A DNA stretch of 64,000 nt from JAZKAR01 sp040389065. Its GTDB lineage: Bacteria > Pseudomonadota > Gammaproteobacteria > Burkholderiales > Casimicrobiaceae. Shown here in pieces: positions 8,882 through 17,746 of the stretch. The first letter of the stretch is position 1; every line of letters begins with the position of its first letter. The DNA lies in assembly GCA_040389065.1 (NCBI GenBank), contig JAZKAR010000004.1, positions 62,001 to 126,000 on the forward strand, in the 5' to 3' direction. Below the pieces are notes generated by a model. The model was not told the origin of the DNA. It searched no databases and saw only the letters and a program-made list of their open reading frames with translations. Made by a program: the position numbers and the translations under genes.

Positions 8882-8913
8882 GTTAAAGGAGCGCGCGCAA
8901 GCGCTCCTTTAAC
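8882..8913. terminator. bidirectional hairpin between convergent genes
   Basis: GTTAAAGGAGCGC pairs with GCGCTCCTTTAAC across a 6-base loop. It lies between the protease gene (+) and gltD (-), which converge here, so it can serve both, although T-tracts are short on either side. Confidence 0.65.
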
Positions 8914-8947
8914 TTTTCATTAAATACAATTTGTTTTAAAAATACTC

Positions 8948-10396
8948 TTAATCCCGCCTCAAATAAGCATCAACCATCTGCGCACAATCTCGCCCTTCAC
9001 GAATCGCCCAAACAACTAACGACTGCCCCCGCCGCATATCACCCGCAGCAAACACTTTATCGGTTGATGTACGATAGCCGCGTGCGCCTTCAGTAGCAGC
9101 TTTTGCATTGCCACGGCTATCTTTTTCAACATCAAACGCCTCTAATATTTGCTGAACAGGCGAAACAAAGCCCATGGCTAACAACACTAAATCTGCTTGT
9201 ATTTCAAATTCAGAATCGGGTATTTCATGCAGCGTGCCTTGATTCCATTCCACACGTGCAGCGATCAGTTTTTCAACACGTCCATCTTTGCCTTCTAAGC
9301 GCTTCGTAACAATAGACCAATCACGTTCGCAGCCTTCTTCATGCGAAGACGATGTTCGCAATTTAGTGGGCCAATAAGGCCAGGTTAATGATTTATTTTC
9401 TTGTTTGGGTGGTTGGGGTAGAAGTTCTAACTGCGTAACCAAAGCCGCATTCTGGCGGTTTGCCGTACCTACACAGTCGGAGCCGGTATCGCCGCCGCCT
9501 ATTACCACGACGTGTTTGCCGGTTGCCAGTATTTGATTGTTAACGGTATCGCCTGCATTCACTTTGTTTTGTGAAGGCAAGAAATTCATCGCAAAGTGAA
9601 CGCCTTGTAATTCACGTCCAGGTACAGGTAAATCACGCGGCAACTCAGCGCCTCCGGCTAATACAATGGCATCAAAATCGTTATGTAGCTGCTCAGGGGA
9701 AAGCGTTTGAACGGCACCAGTATTGATATGTGCAGGAAAATCTTTGCCTACGCTAACTCCTGTGCGAAACGTAACGCCCTCAGCCTGCATTTGTTCCATA
9801 CGCCGATCAATCAGGCCTTTATCCATCTTAAAATCAGGGATGCCGTAGCGTAATAAGCCGCCAATGCGATTGTTTTTCTCAAAAACGGTAACCGTATGCC
9901 CGGCGCGTGCAAGCTCTTGCGCAGCTGCCAAACCTGCTGGCCCTGACCCTACAATAGCTACTTTTTTTCCTGTTTTGAGAACAGGAGGCTGTGGTAAAAT
10001 CCAGCCGTTTTCCCATCCTTTATCAATAATAAAGCGCTCAATCGATTTAATGCCGACGGCATCGTTATTAATAGCCAGAGTGCAGGCTGCCTCACACGGC
10101 GCGGGGCAAATACGGCTGGTAAATTCAGGGAAGTTATTGGTTAAGTGCAGTACATCTAATGCTTCACGATAATTGCCGGTATAAACGAGATCATTCCAGT
10201 CAGGAATAATATTATTAACCGGGCAACCTGTTTGGCAGAAGGGAATACCGCAATCCATGCACCGCGCGCCCTGAAGGCGAGCTTCATTATCATCGAGATG
10301 CATGACAAATTCTTTGTAGTGCTTTTTCCGTAATGCTGGAGCTTCATATGGCTCAGGCTGGCGCTGAAATTCCAGAAAGCCGGTTGCTTTTCCCAT
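8948..10396 (-). CDS. gltD: glutamate synthase small subunit
   Basis: This is the NADPH-dependent beta subunit of glutamate synthase (GOGAT), about 482 residues. It passes electrons from NADPH through FAD and Fe-S clusters to GltB. The N-terminus MGKATGFLEFQR is typical of one GltD branch. The cysteine clusters CMDCGIPFCQTGC and CPAPCEAAC bind [4Fe-4S] centres. The FAD-binding GSGPAGLAAAQEL is near residue 150 and the NADPH-binding VVVIGGGDTGSDC near residue 300. A terminal FAD block (VFAAGDMRRGQSLVVWAI) closes it. An AAGGA site lies 6 bases before the chosen ATG; an upstream in-frame ATG at 10456 would add 20 unlikely residues. The first 44 bases overlap the end of gltB, which suggests translational coupling. 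The operon probably ends at the hairpin at 8882-8913. Confidence 0.95.
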   Translation of the reverse strand: MGKATGFLEFQRQPEPYEAPALRKKHYKEFVMHLDDNEARLQGARCMDCGIPFCQTGCPVNNIIPDWNDLVYTGNYREALDVLHLTNNFPEFTSRICPAPCEAACTLAINNDAVGIKSIERFIIDKGWENGWILPQPPVLKTGKKVAIVGSGPAGLAAAQELARAGHTVTVFEKNNRIGGLLRYGIPDFKMDKGLIDRRMEQMQAEGVTFRTGVSVGKDFPAHINTGAVQTLSPEQLHNDFDAIVLAGGAELPRDLPVPGRELQGVHFAMNFLPSQNKVNAGDTVNNQILATGKHVVVIGGGDTGSDCVGTANRQNAALVTQLELLPQPPKQENKSLTWPYWPTKLRTSSSHEEGCERDWSIVTKRLEGKDGRVEKLIAARVEWNQGTLHEIPDSEFEIQADLVLLAMGFVSPVQQILEAFDVEKDSRGNAKAATEGARGYRTSTDKVFAAGDMRRGQSLVVWAIREGRDCAQMVDAYLRRD

Positions 10397-13300
10397 AATG
10401 TTCCTTCGCAGATGAAGCATTGTGTAGTGAGTGTTCGGGTACAGTGTGTTCGTCACTCTGTTCTTTTGAATAGAGAGCGCCTAAGGCTTTTATATATTCA
10501 ATGGGCGTTACTTTAACAAAGCAGTTACGGGCATTCGTCCAACTATCGAGAAGATATCGCGCTCGAGCGCTGCCTGTATAGTGAAGATGCCGTTCAATGA
10601 GGGTTTTGAGAATGATTTCATCCGGTTGGCGTTTACCGCCCGATGTTAAACTGTGCCAAGTGGCCCGGCTAACTGTCGATTCTTGATCAGCGCTAGCGAT
10701 AACAGCTTCCAGGGTAACCATTTCGGTGTTGCACTTTTTGGCAAAATCATCGTCAGGGTCGTAAACATATGCTATACCGCCAGACATACCGGCTGCAAAA
10801 TTACGGCCTGTTGCCCCTAACACGACTACGGTACCGCCCGTCATATATTCGCACCCGTGATCACCCATGCCTTCGATAACAGCTGTCGCCCCCGAGTTAC
10901 GTACTGCAAATCGTTCGCCTGCTACGCCATTAAAGAAGGCTTCACCGCTAATGGCTCCATACAATACCGTATTGCCAATGAGTATGTTATCTGCGCGCTG
11001 CCCATGAAATTCATTATTGGGGTGTACGATAATACGCCCGCCTGATAAGCCCTTGCCCACATAATCATTGGCTTCGCCAGTAAGGTCTAGGGTAACGCCG
11101 CGAGCCAGAAAGGCGCCTAGCGATTGGCCTGCTGTGCCGTTTAAGTGAATGTGAATAGTATCGTCAGCTAATCCTTCATGACCGTATCGCTTGGCTATTT
11201 CACCCGAAAGCATGGTACCGATTGCTCGGTGAATGTTTCTGACTTCAATATTGAGCGAAACTTTTTTACCATGTTCTAAAGCAGGCTGAGCTTGCGCGAT
11301 CAGCTTATGGTCAAGCGCTTTATCTAGCCCATGATCTTGGTGTTCAACATGGTAGCGTGGGGTTTGATGGGGGAGAGATACCACTGCGGATGCAGCTTCG
11401 GGTTGATATAAAATTCGGCTTAGGTCTAGCCCCTTCGCTTTCCAATGTGAGATGGCTTTTGATTGTTCAAGCAGGTCTGAACGCCCAATGAGTTCATTGA
11501 AGGTACGAATACCTAACTCTGCCATAATCTGCCGCGCTTCTTCGGCAACAAAGAAAAAGTAATTGATAACATGCTCAGGTTTGCCAGTAAACTTTTGACG
11601 CAACACCGGGTCTTGTGTAGCAACGCCTACAGGGCAGGTATTCAAGTGGCACTTACGCATCATGATGCAGCCCTCTACCACAAGAGGTGCCGTTGCAAAC
11701 CCCACTTCATCCGCGCCTAATAATGCAGCAATCACAACATCGCGGCCTGTTTTGATCTGACCATCGGCCTGAACCCGAATACGACCGCGTAGTTGGTTGA
11801 GCACTAAGGTTTGCTGTGTTTCTGCCAGCCCCAGTTCCCACGGCGTTCCTGCATGTTTAATAGAAGAAAGTGCGGCAGCTCCTGTACCGCCATCAGAGCC
11901 TGCGATCACAACATGGTCTGCTTTGGCTTTCGCTACACCTGCTGTTACTGTACCGATACCGACCTCTGAAACCAATTTAACCGAAATAGACGCACGGGGA
12001 TTCACATTTTTCAAATCATGAATCAGTTGAGCTAAATCTTCAATGGAGTAAATATCATGATGAGGAGGAGGGGAAATCAACCCTACACCCGGTACAGAAA
12101 AGCGCAGCTTGGCAATATATTCTGAAACTTTATAGCCTGGTAATTGCCCGCCCTCGCCAGGTTTGGCACCTTGAGCCATTTTTATTTGAATCTGGTCAGC
12201 AGAATTCAAATATTCGGCAGTGACTCCAAAGCGTGCAGAGGCCACTTGTTTGATTTTAGAGCGCAGCGAATCGCCTTCTTGTAAGGGTATATCGACTTCA
12301 ATTCGATGCTCGCCAATAATAGAGCCTACCGAATCACCCTGTTGAATAGGGATATTTTGCATTTCTTGCCGGTAGCGGTTTTCATCTTCTCCGCCTTCGC
12401 CGGTATTCGATTTTCCGCCAAGGCGGTTCATGGCTATCGCTAGCGTTATATGCGCTTCAGTAGATATCGAACCTAAAGACATGGCGCCCGTCACAAAACG
12501 CTTCACAATTTCACGCGCTGGTTCTACTTCATCAATCGAAATAGCTTTTTGTGGGTCTGTTTTAAATTCAAATAAACCACGCAGGGTCATATGCCGTTTT
12601 GATTGATCGTTAATAATCTGGGCATATTCTTTATAGGTATTGAACTGATTGGTACGCGTAGCGTGTTGTAGTTTGGCGATGGCATCGGGTGTCCACATAT
12701 GTTCTTCACCCCCCACGCGTAGCGCATATTCACCGCCAGCATCAAGAAAATTCTCTTTGCCAGTGGGGGGATTAAACGCTAGTTCATGCATCCGCAACGC
12801 TTCGTCAGCCACTTCAAAGATGCCAATGCCTTCTACCCGGGAAGAGGTTCCTTTGAAGTAATGATCAACAAAAGTTTTGTTTAACCCTACGGCTTCAAAA
12901 ATCTGTGCACCGCAATACGACATATAGGTTGAAATGCCCATTTTAGACATTACTTTCAATAGCCCTTTACCAATGGCTTTTTGGAAGTTCTTGAGTGCTT
13001 TTTCAGGGGTGATAGGTTCTGAGAGTTCTTGGGCGAGTTGGCTTATTGTATCCATCACTAAGTAAGGATGAATCGCTTCAGCACCATAGCCTGCTAATAA
13101 CGCAAAATGATGCGTTTCTCGCGCGGAGCCTGTTTCTACCACGAGTCCTGTTGAAGTACGCAACCCTTTGCTCACAAGGTGTAAGTGAATAGCAGAGGTT
13201 GCCAGTAGGGCAGATACGGCTACATGCTGCGCGTCGAGCTGGCGATCTGAAATAATAAGAATGTTGCTTCCGCTTTTAACAGCATCGACAGCTTGGGCGC

Positions 13301-15176
13301 ATAACGATGCTAAAAACGCTTCAATGCCTTTTTTGCCCCAGTGAGCAGGGTAGCAAATATTTAATTCATGCGATTTGAATTTACCACGGGTAGGTGCCTC
13401 AATATTACGCAGTTTAGCCATATCTGCATAATCTAAAATAGGTTGCGATACTTCCAGACGCATTGGGGGGTTAATATTATTGGTATCGAGCAAATTAGGT
13501 TTAGGGCCAATAAACGATACTAACGACATCACCATGGCTTCACGAATAGCATCAATGGGTGGGTTGGTAACTTGAGCAAATAATTGCTTAAAATAATGAT
13601 AAAGAATTTTATTTGTGTTCGACATCACCGCTAAAGGCGAGTCGTTGCCCATCGAACCCATTGCTTCTTCGCCATGTAAAGCCATAGGAACAATTAAAAA
13701 TTTTAAATCTTCCTGCGTATAGCCAAACGCTTTTTGACGTTCAAGGAGAGAGATAGGAGCAGCAGGGGGCGAGAGTAGAGGAGAAAGAGGAAAGGTCGGC
13801 AAAGGTTTTTGCGCCGGGCTAGTCTTTAATTCATCAAGTTTGATCCTGACCGATTCAATCCATTGCTTATAAGGCTTAGCATGGGCGTAAATATCCTTAA
13901 GCTCTTTGTCGTCGATAATACGGCCCGCTTCAAGATCAATTAAAAACATTTTGCCCGGTTGTAAGCGCCATTTTTTGATGATTTTAGATTCAGCGATAGG
14001 CAGTACACCTGCTTCTGAAGCCATCACCACGTAATCATCATCAGTAATCAGATAACGCGCCGGGCGAAGGCCATTGCGATCGAGCGTACCGCCAATATAG
14101 CGACCATCTGTGAAGGCGATAGCGGCGGGGCCATCCCACGGTTCCATCATAGACGCATGGTATTGATAGAACGCCCGGCGGCTGTCATCCATCAATGTAT
14201 GGTTTTCCCACGCTTCGGGAATCATAATCATCATTGCCTGTGCAATCGGGTAGCCAGCCATGACCAGTAATTCAAGGGCATTATCAAAACACGCGGTATC
14301 AGACTGCCCTTCATAAATGAGGGGGAAAAGCTTGGCGAGATCATCACCCAAAACGGCAGATTTCATCACGCCTTCGCGCGCGCGCATCCAGTTAAAATTA
14401 CCCTTTACAGTATTAATTTCTCCATTATGCGCAATCAAACGGTACGGGTGAGCAAGGGGCCATTCAGGAAAGGTATTGGTAGAAAAACGTTGGTGTACTA
14501 ACGCTAGGGCAGAAATACAGCGCTTATCTTGTAAGTCTTTATAATAAATGCCTACCTGGTGCGCTAAGAGTAAGCCTTTATACACAACGGTACGTGCGGA
14601 TAGCGACGAGATGAAAAACTCTTTGCCGTGTAGCAGATTAAGTGCTTTTACCGCATGGCTCGATGATTTTCGAATCACATACAGTTTACGCTCGAGGGCA
14701 TCGGTTACCATGATATCAGCGCCACGCCCAATAAAAATCTGGCGGATAAATGGTTCTTTAGCCTTCACCGTGGGCGACATAGGCATATCGGTATCAATAG
14801 GAACATCGCGCCAGCCGAGCACCACTTGCCCTTCAGCATGCACAGCCCGTTCAATTTCTTGCTCGCAGGCAATACGTGAGGCGTGTTCTTTAGGTAAGAA
14901 AACCATGCCCACGCCATATTCGCCACATGGCGGCAAAAACACTTTTTGCTTCGCCATGACGACCCGATAAAATTGATCAGGAATCTGAATTAAAATTCCT
15001 GCACCATCGCCCATAAGCTTATCTGCGCCGACGGCACCCCGATGATCAAGGTTTTTTAAGATGAGCAAGCCTTGCTCGATAATGGCATGATTTTTTTTAC
15101 CCTTAATATGAGCGATAAACCCAACGCCGCAGGCATCATGTTCGTAAGATGAATCATACAGGCCTTGCTCAAGCAT
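10353..15176 (-). CDS. gltB: glutamate synthase large subunit
   Basis: This is the alpha subunit of GOGAT, about 1,607 residues: glutamine amidotransferase, central, FMN and GXGXG domains in order. A short propeptide precedes the catalytic Cys16 (HDACGVGF), which becomes the N-terminal nucleophile after processing. The FMN/[3Fe-4S] site shows CHLNTCPVGVATQ. It makes glutamate from glutamine and 2-oxoglutarate with GltD. It is roughly 100 residues longer than E. coli GltB, partly from a Pro-rich insert near residue 470 (PLPTFPLSPLLSPPAAP) and partly from a C-terminal tail that overlaps gltD. The start was chosen at the ATG at 15176 with a modest GAGA site; a TTG 15 bases upstream has none. The promoter must lie in 15177-15562. 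Confidence 0.96.
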   Translation of the reverse strand: MLEQGLYDSSYEHDACGVGFIAHIKGKKNHAIIEQGLLILKNLDHRGAVGADKLMGDGAGILIQIPDQFYRVVMAKQKVFLPPCGEYGVGMVFLPKEHASRIACEQEIERAVHAEGQVVLGWRDVPIDTDMPMSPTVKAKEPFIRQIFIGRGADIMVTDALERKLYVIRKSSSHAVKALNLLHGKEFFISSLSARTVVYKGLLLAHQVGIYYKDLQDKRCISALALVHQRFSTNTFPEWPLAHPYRLIAHNGEINTVKGNFNWMRAREGVMKSAVLGDDLAKLFPLIYEGQSDTACFDNALELLVMAGYPIAQAMMIMIPEAWENHTLMDDSRRAFYQYHASMMEPWDGPAAIAFTDGRYIGGTLDRNGLRPARYLITDDDYVVMASEAGVLPIAESKIIKKWRLQPGKMFLIDLEAGRIIDDKELKDIYAHAKPYKQWIESVRIKLDELKTSPAQKPLPTFPLSPLLSPPAAPISLLERQKAFGYTQEDLKFLIVPMALHGEEAMGSMGNDSPLAVMSNTNKILYHYFKQLFAQVTNPPIDAIREAMVMSLVSFIGPKPNLLDTNNINPPMRLEVSQPILDYADMAKLRNIEAPTRGKFKSHELNICYPAHWGKKGIEAFLASLCAQAVDAVKSGSNILIISDRQLDAQHVAVSALLATSAIHLHLVSKGLRTSTGLVVETGSARETHHFALLAGYGAEAIHPYLVMDTISQLAQELSEPITPEKALKNFQKAIGKGLLKVMSKMGISTYMSYCGAQIFEAVGLNKTFVDHYFKGTSSRVEGIGIFEVADEALRMHELAFNPPTGKENFLDAGGEYALRVGGEEHMWTPDAIAKLQHATRTNQFNTYKEYAQIINDQSKRHMTLRGLFEFKTDPQKAISIDEVEPAREIVKRFVTGAMSLGSISTEAHITLAIAMNRLGGKSNTGEGGEDENRYRQEMQNIPIQQGDSVGSIIGEHRIEVDIPLQEGDSLRSKIKQVASARFGVTAEYLNSADQIQIKMAQGAKPGEGGQLPGYKVSEYIAKLRFSVPGVGLISPPPHHDIYSIEDLAQLIHDLKNVNPRASISVKLVSEVGIGTVTAGVAKAKADHVVIAGSDGGTGAAALSSIKHAGTPWELGLAETQQTLVLNQLRGRIRVQADGQIKTGRDVVIAALLGADEVGFATAPLVVEGCIMMRKCHLNTCPVGVATQDPVLRQKFTGKPEHVINYFFFVAEEARQIMAELGIRTFNELIGRSDLLEQSKAISHWKAKGLDLSRILYQPEAASAVVSLPHQTPRYHVEHQDHGLDKALDHKLIAQAQPALEHGKKVSLNIEVRNIHRAIGTMLSGEIAKRYGHEGLADDTIHIHLNGTAGQSLGAFLARGVTLDLTGEANDYVGKGLSGGRIIVHPNNEFHGQRADNILIGNTVLYGAISGEAFFNGVAGERFAVRNSGATAVIEGMGDHGCEYMTGGTVVVLGATGRNFAAGMSGGIAYVYDPDDDFAKKCNTEMVTLEAVIASADQESTVSRATWHSLTSGGKRQPDEIILKTLIERHLHYTGSARARYLLDSWTNARNCFVKVTPIEYIKALGALYSKEQSDEHTVPEHSLHNASSAKEHYGKSNRLSGISAPA

Positions 15177-15562
15177 AGCTATTCTCAACAATTTTTAGGG
15201 AATTGGACTCAAAGAATAGCCTAGCGCAACAGATAACTCAATTTAAACCATAGAACACGACGTGGTTATTCAGCAACACCATCATTTTAAAGCACGTTTT
15301 TTTCTTAACGATTTCTTTAAATTTAGTGCGTACATACATTCTATTAATAGGTTGATTTTATTTTTTATCTGTTAAACGAGCTGCTTAATTTTATTCCCTC
15401 GCCCCTTGAGGGCTAGGGTGAGGGGGCTGGTAAATAAACCAGCCACAACATTTTTACCTCTCATATATTTATTTATAAGTTAAAGGGATACATTTTACTT
15501 GACCTTTCTTTTATCAATCTTTATATTTAACCTAAAGGTTAATTAACTAATAGGTATAATAC
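15177..15562. other. intergenic region between divergent gltB and arsR-like genes
   Basis: These 386 bases hold divergent promoters and a GC-rich palindromic repeat at 15396-15425. I see no gene. A second A/T-rich stretch just before the arsR-like gene (15480-15560) is the likely promoter/operator of that gene. Confidence 0.55.
15396..15425. repeat. REP-like GC-rich palindrome
   Basis: CCCTCGCCC pairs imperfectly with GGGTGAGGG around an inner CCTTGAGGG. This C/G-rich palindrome resembles the CCCTCACCCT/GAGGGTGAGGG repeats common in proteobacterial intergenic DNA. It stands out against the A/T-rich surroundings. Confidence 0.6.
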
Positions 15563-15895
15563 GTGGAAGATAAGCTCAGCCAAACGTTTGCAGCACTGGC
15601 AGACCCAACAAGGCGCGCTCTGTTAGCTCAACTTTCACAAGGCGAGGCGAATGTTTCTGATTTAGCTAAACCTTTTTTGAATGATATGAGCCTACCCGCC
15701 ATTACAAAGCATCTTAAAGTTTTAGAAAAAGCAGGGTTAATTACTAAAACGAGAGAGGCTCAATGGCGCCCCTGTAAATTAAATGGGGAAGCGTTTAAAG
15801 AGGTGGCTGATTGGATGGAGCAGTATCGAATATTTTGGGAAGAAAGCTTTGATCGTCTTGAGGCGTATTTGAAAACGGTGACTTCGGAAAAGTGA
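15563..15895 (+). CDS. ArsR-family transcriptional regulator
   Basis: A 110-residue winged-helix regulator. The opening LSQTFAALADPTRRALLAQLSQGEANVSDLA and the recognition helix region SLPAITKHLKVLEKAGLI are typical of the ArsR subgroup paired with AHSA1/SRPBCC genes. No metal-binding Cys motif is seen, so metal sensing is unlikely. Translation starts at GTG (15563), with TAGG about 8 bases before it. It ends 14 bases before the AHSA1 gene and its last codons carry that gene's ribosome-binding site, so the two are translated as one operon. Autoregulation through the upstream A/T-rich region is likely but not shown. Confidence 0.88.
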   Translation: MEDKLSQTFAALADPTRRALLAQLSQGEANVSDLAKPFLNDMSLPAITKHLKVLEKAGLITKTREAQWRPCKLNGEAFKEVADWMEQYRIFWEESFDRLEAYLKTVTSEK

Positions 15896-15909
15896 GAAAG
15901 GAAATAACG

Positions 15910-16851
15910 ATGGGTACTCAATCTAATGAGATTAAATTAACACGCGTTTATGATGCGCCTGTTAAGGCCGTGTGGGATGCCTGGGTAGACCCTGAGCAAG
16001 TTGCACAGTGGTGGGGGCCGCGCGGCTTTACGCTCACCACCCATCACAAAGATGTAAGAACAGGAGGCAGCTGGAGCTACATCATGCATGGCCCTGATGG
16101 CGTTGATTACCCTAATACAACGCAATATCTTGAGGTCGAGCCGTACTCAAAATTAGTGTATGACCATGGCGCCTATGAAGATAGACCTCCTCTTTTTCGT
16201 GTAACGGTGCTTTTCTCAGAGGTTGATCAACAAACGGTCATGGAGTTGACCATGGCTCTAGCAACGCCAGAGGCGGCTGCAGAAACGAAGAAATTTATTA
16301 AAAAGGCAGGCGGCGATTCAACGTGGGATCGATTGGCGGAATACTTAGAAAAAGAAGCCACAGGCAAAGAAAAATTTGTCATCAATCGTGCCTTCGATGC
16401 ACCACTTGAACTAGTCTTTGAAATGTGGACTAATCCGAAACATTTTTCTCAGTGGCTGGCGCCAGCCGGATTCAAAATGGAATTTATTCGATCGGATATA
16501 AAGCCTGGCGGAAGCACTTTTTATTTTATGGCAGGGGAAAACACTGCCAAAATGTATGGAAGAGCGCACTATCTAACCATTGAAAAGCCAAACAGTATTG
16601 TTTATACGCAGCAGTTTTGTGATGAGCATGAAAATCTCTCTCGCCATCCTATGGTTCCAACTTGGCCAGAAACCATGCTAACAACAGTGAAGCTAACCGA
16701 AGAAGAACTCAATCGAACACGCGTTACCATTACATGGGAACCGTATGGAAACGTTACTCAAGAAGAGCTTAACGTCTTTATTCAATCTAGAGGCAATATG
16801 ACACAGGGCTGGACGGGGTCATTGGATAAGCTAGAAACCTACTTAACCTAA
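15910..16851 (+). CDS. double-domain AHSA1/SRPBCC protein
   Basis: A 313-residue fusion of two tandem AHSA1-type START-like domains. Copy one (about residues 5-150) has VYDAPVKAVWDAWVDPEQVAQWWGP. Copy two (about 158-313) has AFDAPLELVFEMWTNPKHFSQWLAP. Each repeats the hydrophobic-cavity fold with a GG-S turn (RTGGSW, KPGGST). Most members carry one domain of 140-160 residues, so this is a duplication or fusion. Such proteins are thought to bind small hydrophobic ligands; the ligand here is unknown. AAAGGA lies 8 bases before the chosen ATG, and a GTG at 15892 is an unlikely start because it precedes that site. Co-transcribed with the ArsR gene. Confidence 0.85.
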   Translation: MGTQSNEIKLTRVYDAPVKAVWDAWVDPEQVAQWWGPRGFTLTTHHKDVRTGGSWSYIMHGPDGVDYPNTTQYLEVEPYSKLVYDHGAYEDRPPLFRVTVLFSEVDQQTVMELTMALATPEAAAETKKFIKKAGGDSTWDRLAEYLEKEATGKEKFVINRAFDAPLELVFEMWTNPKHFSQWLAPAGFKMEFIRSDIKPGGSTFYFMAGENTAKMYGRAHYLTIEKPNSIVYTQQFCDEHENLSRHPMVPTWPETMLTTVKLTEEELNRTRVTITWEPYGNVTQEELNVFIQSRGNMTQGWTGSLDKLETYLT

Positions 16852-16946
16852 GAGGGCAAGAAAGCTAAATAAGCGTGTTGGTGATGAAGGAGCAGGGGGT
16901 AGGAGGAGAAAAGGATGCCAAGTAAGGCATCCTGCATGATCAATAT

Positions 16947-17117
16947 TTAACTATCTTTATTTTCTTTTTTCTTCGCTAAGCCTTCGGCATAACCTGCTTC
17001 CCAGCTTTTCGCTTGGATAGAATTTCTTTCATGAGGGCATTTATTTAAAGGTTGCCCTTTTTCAGCAGATTTAAGACCAGCTTCCCATGCTTTTGTATCG
17101 CGATGTGTTGTGTTCAT
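16947..17117 (-). CDS. small Rmf/CrpP-like protein
   Basis: A 56-residue basic protein starting MNTTHRDTKAWEAGL. It shows two W-E-A-G repeats (AWEAGLKSAEKG and SWEAGYAEGLAKK) around a central NKCPHE. This is the layout of the ribosome modulation factor/CrpP superfamily: G--AG---G, then NxCPY/H, then W--G. Its role could be ribosome hibernation-like binding, but members are diverse. The ATG has GGAGA 9 bases upstream. A longer in-frame version starting at 17279 has no supporting ribosome site and an unrelated N-terminus. It is convergent with the AHSA1 gene and divergent from the PKS gene. Confidence 0.65.
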   Translation of the reverse strand: MNTTHRDTKAWEAGLKSAEKGQPLNKCPHERNSIQAKSWEAGYAEGLAKKKENKDS

Positions 17118-17746
17118 GAACAATCTCTCCAAGGTAATGGATATAAAGGAAATAGACTTGATAAGATGGCTTAAACGATGAGTGGCCTCAAAACAAACAT
17201 TATTTTTTGATACATCGTATCGTATGGATAAGTTTTTTGTTTTTTCCTGCCTTGCAATTGGTCTTGCATAGGCTTTCATATAAAATAACGGAAAAAAATG
17301 GTTATACTTAACGGTAAGTATTTATTTTTATTTGATTTTAAGTGGAGTTTATTAATGCGCCGCAATGGTTTTTTTATATGGCGCTGCAGGCATTCACTAC
17401 GTTTCAATATTTAGCGATTCAACTATAAGATAAAGTTGAAGAATGATTGACTTACGTAACAAATATACTAAAATTTAAACGTATTTGAAGTTGCGCAGTT
17501 GAGCTTTCTCGGCGTTATGGCAACTTTTGCTGTACTTCGTGTCTGCGTTGTTATGTCTTGCTAGAGCTCAACAGCATAATTTCTATGTATTTGATTATTT
17601 CTCATCGAGTGCAGAGATAATACTCGGTTTTTAATTTTGCCAACTTAATATGGCAAGACTTTTATTTCTTGGCATTTCTTGTGTCTTTGGTTACTGACCA
17701 ATCAGGGGTGCAGTTATTCACGTTTTACACTTTAGTTAGTATTTCC
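17118..17746. other. leader region upstream of the PKS operon
   Basis: These 629 bases between the Rmf-like gene and the chosen PKS start contain one dispersed element (17487-17584) and A/T-rich DNA. A weak promoter-like pair TTGATT (17591) and GATAAT (17616) is spaced 19 bases. A small stem CGAGT/ACTCG (17606-17627) overlaps it. No gene is supportable. If this promoter is real, the PKS message would have a leader of about 100 bases. Confidence 0.4.
17487..17584. repeat. dispersed inverted-end element, copy 3
   Basis: The left end GAAGTTGCGCAGTTGAGCT and the right end on the reverse strand GAAATTATGCTGTTGAGCT match at 15 of 19 positions. The centre (GTACTTCGTGTCTGCGTTG) resembles the centre of copy 4. 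It lies directly upstream of the promoter-like sequence of the PKS gene. Confidence 0.65.

Noticed and set aside
17669..17746. TTG start giving a 26-residue longer PKS
   Set aside because: No ribosome-binding site, TTG codon, and a hydrophobic lead unlike typical PKS N-termini; the ATG at 17747 is preferred, though also without a good site.
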